Source: Candidatus Sumerlaeota bacterium
GTDB lineage: Bacteria; Sumerlaeota; Sumerlaeia; JADFCT01
DNA: 6,071 bases
NCBI GenBank assembly: GCA_026398575.1
Contig: JAPLSP010000469.1
Coordinates: forward strand, 1-6,071
Direction: 5' to 3'
The notes below the pieces were generated by a model. That model was not told where the DNA came from and ran no database searches. It was given only the letters and a program-made list of their open reading frames with translations. The position numbers were made by a program, and so were the translations under genes. Positions 5,139-6,071 of this stretch are shown in pieces; position 1 is the first letter of the stretch; each line of letters opens with the position of its first letter.

Positions 5139-6071
5139 CTAAAACCGCAACTTCATTTTGCGGCGGAACTCTTGGGACTGCATCAGGCACACCGCCAGAA
5201 TCACCAACGCCTTCGGGACCGGCGCCACGGCCGAGGGCACGCCCACGTAGTACATAGTAGTGGTCAGGGTCTGAAGCAGAATGGCGCCGATAATCGAACC
5301 GGCCAGCGTAAAGCGCCCGCCGGTCAGGGCCGTGCCGCCGACGATCACCGCGAAGATGGCATCCAGCTCCATCATCTCGCCCACTCGGATCGAATCGGCG
5401 CCCTTGATATTGGAGGTGGCGATCAAACCGGCCATTCCCGCGCATGCGCCGCAGAAACCATAGACCAGCATCTTGACAAGGCGGGCGTTGATGCCGGCGA
5501 AGCGACTGGCGGTTTCGTTGTCGCCAACGGCTTCGATGAACATCCCCAACGCAGTCTTTCGGACCACCAACGCTGTGACGGCGAAGACCAAGACCACGAT
5601 CGTGAGCGTGAAAGGCAGCCCGAATAAATGGCCGTTGCCCAGGTAAAGGAAAGCCTTGTGTTCGAAGGTGATGATATTGCCGTCAGTCATCAATTGCGCA
5701 ATGCCGCGTCCAGCCACCATCAGGATCAGCGTGGCCACAATGGGCTGAATGCGCACGTAAGCGACCAGGATACCGTTCCACAATCCCAAAGCGAATGCAA
5801 TTACAAGCGCGAACGCCACCATCACGACGAACGGCAACGGCGACCCGGCTTTGACCATCAGCGCGACCAGAGCGCCTGAGATCGCCATCGTCGAGCTGAC
5901 GGACAAATCCACGCCGCCCGTGGCGATCACGAGGGTCATGCCGATGGCCAGCAACATGATCTTGGCGCCGTTATTCAGGATGTCAATCAACGTGCCGTAG
6001 AGATGCCCTTCCTGAATCTTCATCGCGAAGAAATTCTTTCCAAAGTACGCGTTGAACAGCAGCAGCAGCGC
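5139..6071 (-). CDS. ytfT: YtfT-like sugar ABC transporter permease, 5' end outside the window
   Basis: The frame is open to the right edge, so the first residues are missing. At least 310 codons are present, and an internal Met at 6023 is not the true start: the 16 residues before it (ALLLLFNAYFGKNFFA) continue the expected first membrane segment. Numbered from that Met, visible features are LLAIGMTLVIATGGVDLSVS (24-43), an IQPIVATLILMVAGRGIAQL stretch, TALGMFIEAVGDN (cytoplasmic coupling loop), and MELDAIFAVIVGGTALTGGRF. These match YtfT of the E. coli galactofuranose importer. The residue after DLSV is Ser where Gly is usual. With the YjfF-like protein it should form a heterodimeric pore. 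Gene order ytfT-yjfF is as in E. coli; the ATPase (ytfR) and binding protein (ytfQ) would be expected beyond the right edge. Sugar specificity is not shown. Confidence 0.85.
   Translation of the reverse strand, partial: ALLLLFNAYFGKNFFAMKIQEGHLYGTLIDILNNGAKIMLLAIGMTLVIATGGVDLSVSSTMAISGALVALMVKAGSPLPFVVMVAFALVIAFALGLWNGILVAYVRIQPIVATLILMVAGRGIAQLMTDGNIITFEHKAFLYLGNGHLFGLPFTLTIVVLVFAVTALVVRKTALGMFIEAVGDNETASRFAGINARLVKMLVYGFCGACAGMAGLIATSNIKGADSIRVGEMMELDAIFAVIVGGTALTGGRFTLAGSIIGAILLQTLTTTMYYVGVPSAVAPVPKALVILAVCLMQSQEFRRKMKLRF

Noticed and set aside
5073..5627. Open frame on the + strand opposite the ytfT-like gene.
   Set aside because: Antisense shadow of the permease; composition is unlike a real protein and it has no good ribosome binding site.
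6057..6068. CAG trinucleotide run at the right edge.
   Set aside because: It encodes four leucines (CTG) in the first membrane segment of the permease; ordinary codon use explains it.

Overview
This 6.1 kb window looks like bacterial chromosomal accessory DNA. Most of it is GC-rich (hand counts of single 60-base lines gave about 52-68%), with one AT-richer island at about 3,470-4,080 (38% and 43% in two lines counted). The organism cannot be fixed from the sequence. The mix of a TMTC-like membrane protein, HicBA modules, a sugar importer of the YtfT/YjfF type and short TGGA-core repeats would fit a Verrucomicrobiota/Planctomycetota-type or other environmental genome, but this is only an impression.

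Left part, + strand. After a short leader with a hairpin and a small heptad repeat comes a HicB-family antitoxin gene (73-336). Two bases later, where its toxin gene hicA should stand, an ATG opens with about 21 codons that read as a HicA N-terminus. The frame then runs without a break into a polytopic membrane protein resembling TMTC/GT-C glycosyltransferases with C-terminal TPRs (339-2015). This looks like a recombination scar: hicA lost all but its 5' end, which became the start of the membrane protein gene. That gene overlaps by ATGA an AMP-forming acyl-CoA (or acyl-ACP) synthetase gene (2012-3466). The synthetase carries an in-frame 63-bp insert made largely of a 9-bp-period GTGGAC minisatellite. 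A second ATGA overlap opens a third frame that stops after 18 codons (3463-3519), probably the stub of a lost operon gene.

Middle, - strand. A compact, apparently intact hicB-hicA pair (3989-3516) of a different subfamily sits in the AT-richer island. It has good ribosome binding sites and a tentative promoter. It abuts the truncated third frame, so the glycosyltransferase/ligase operon is bracketed by a broken HicBA module on the left and an intact one on the right.

Right part, - strand. Two permease genes of a CUT2-type sugar ABC importer follow: a ytfT-like gene that runs off the right edge, then a yjfF-like gene. They resemble the galactofuranose importer permeases of E. coli. The ATPase and the periplasmic binding protein are presumably beyond the right edge.

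The most unusual points are the hicA-membrane-protein chimera, the in-frame minisatellite in the ligase, and the position of two unrelated HicBA modules at the two ends of one operon. No clear new defence or mobile system is visible.
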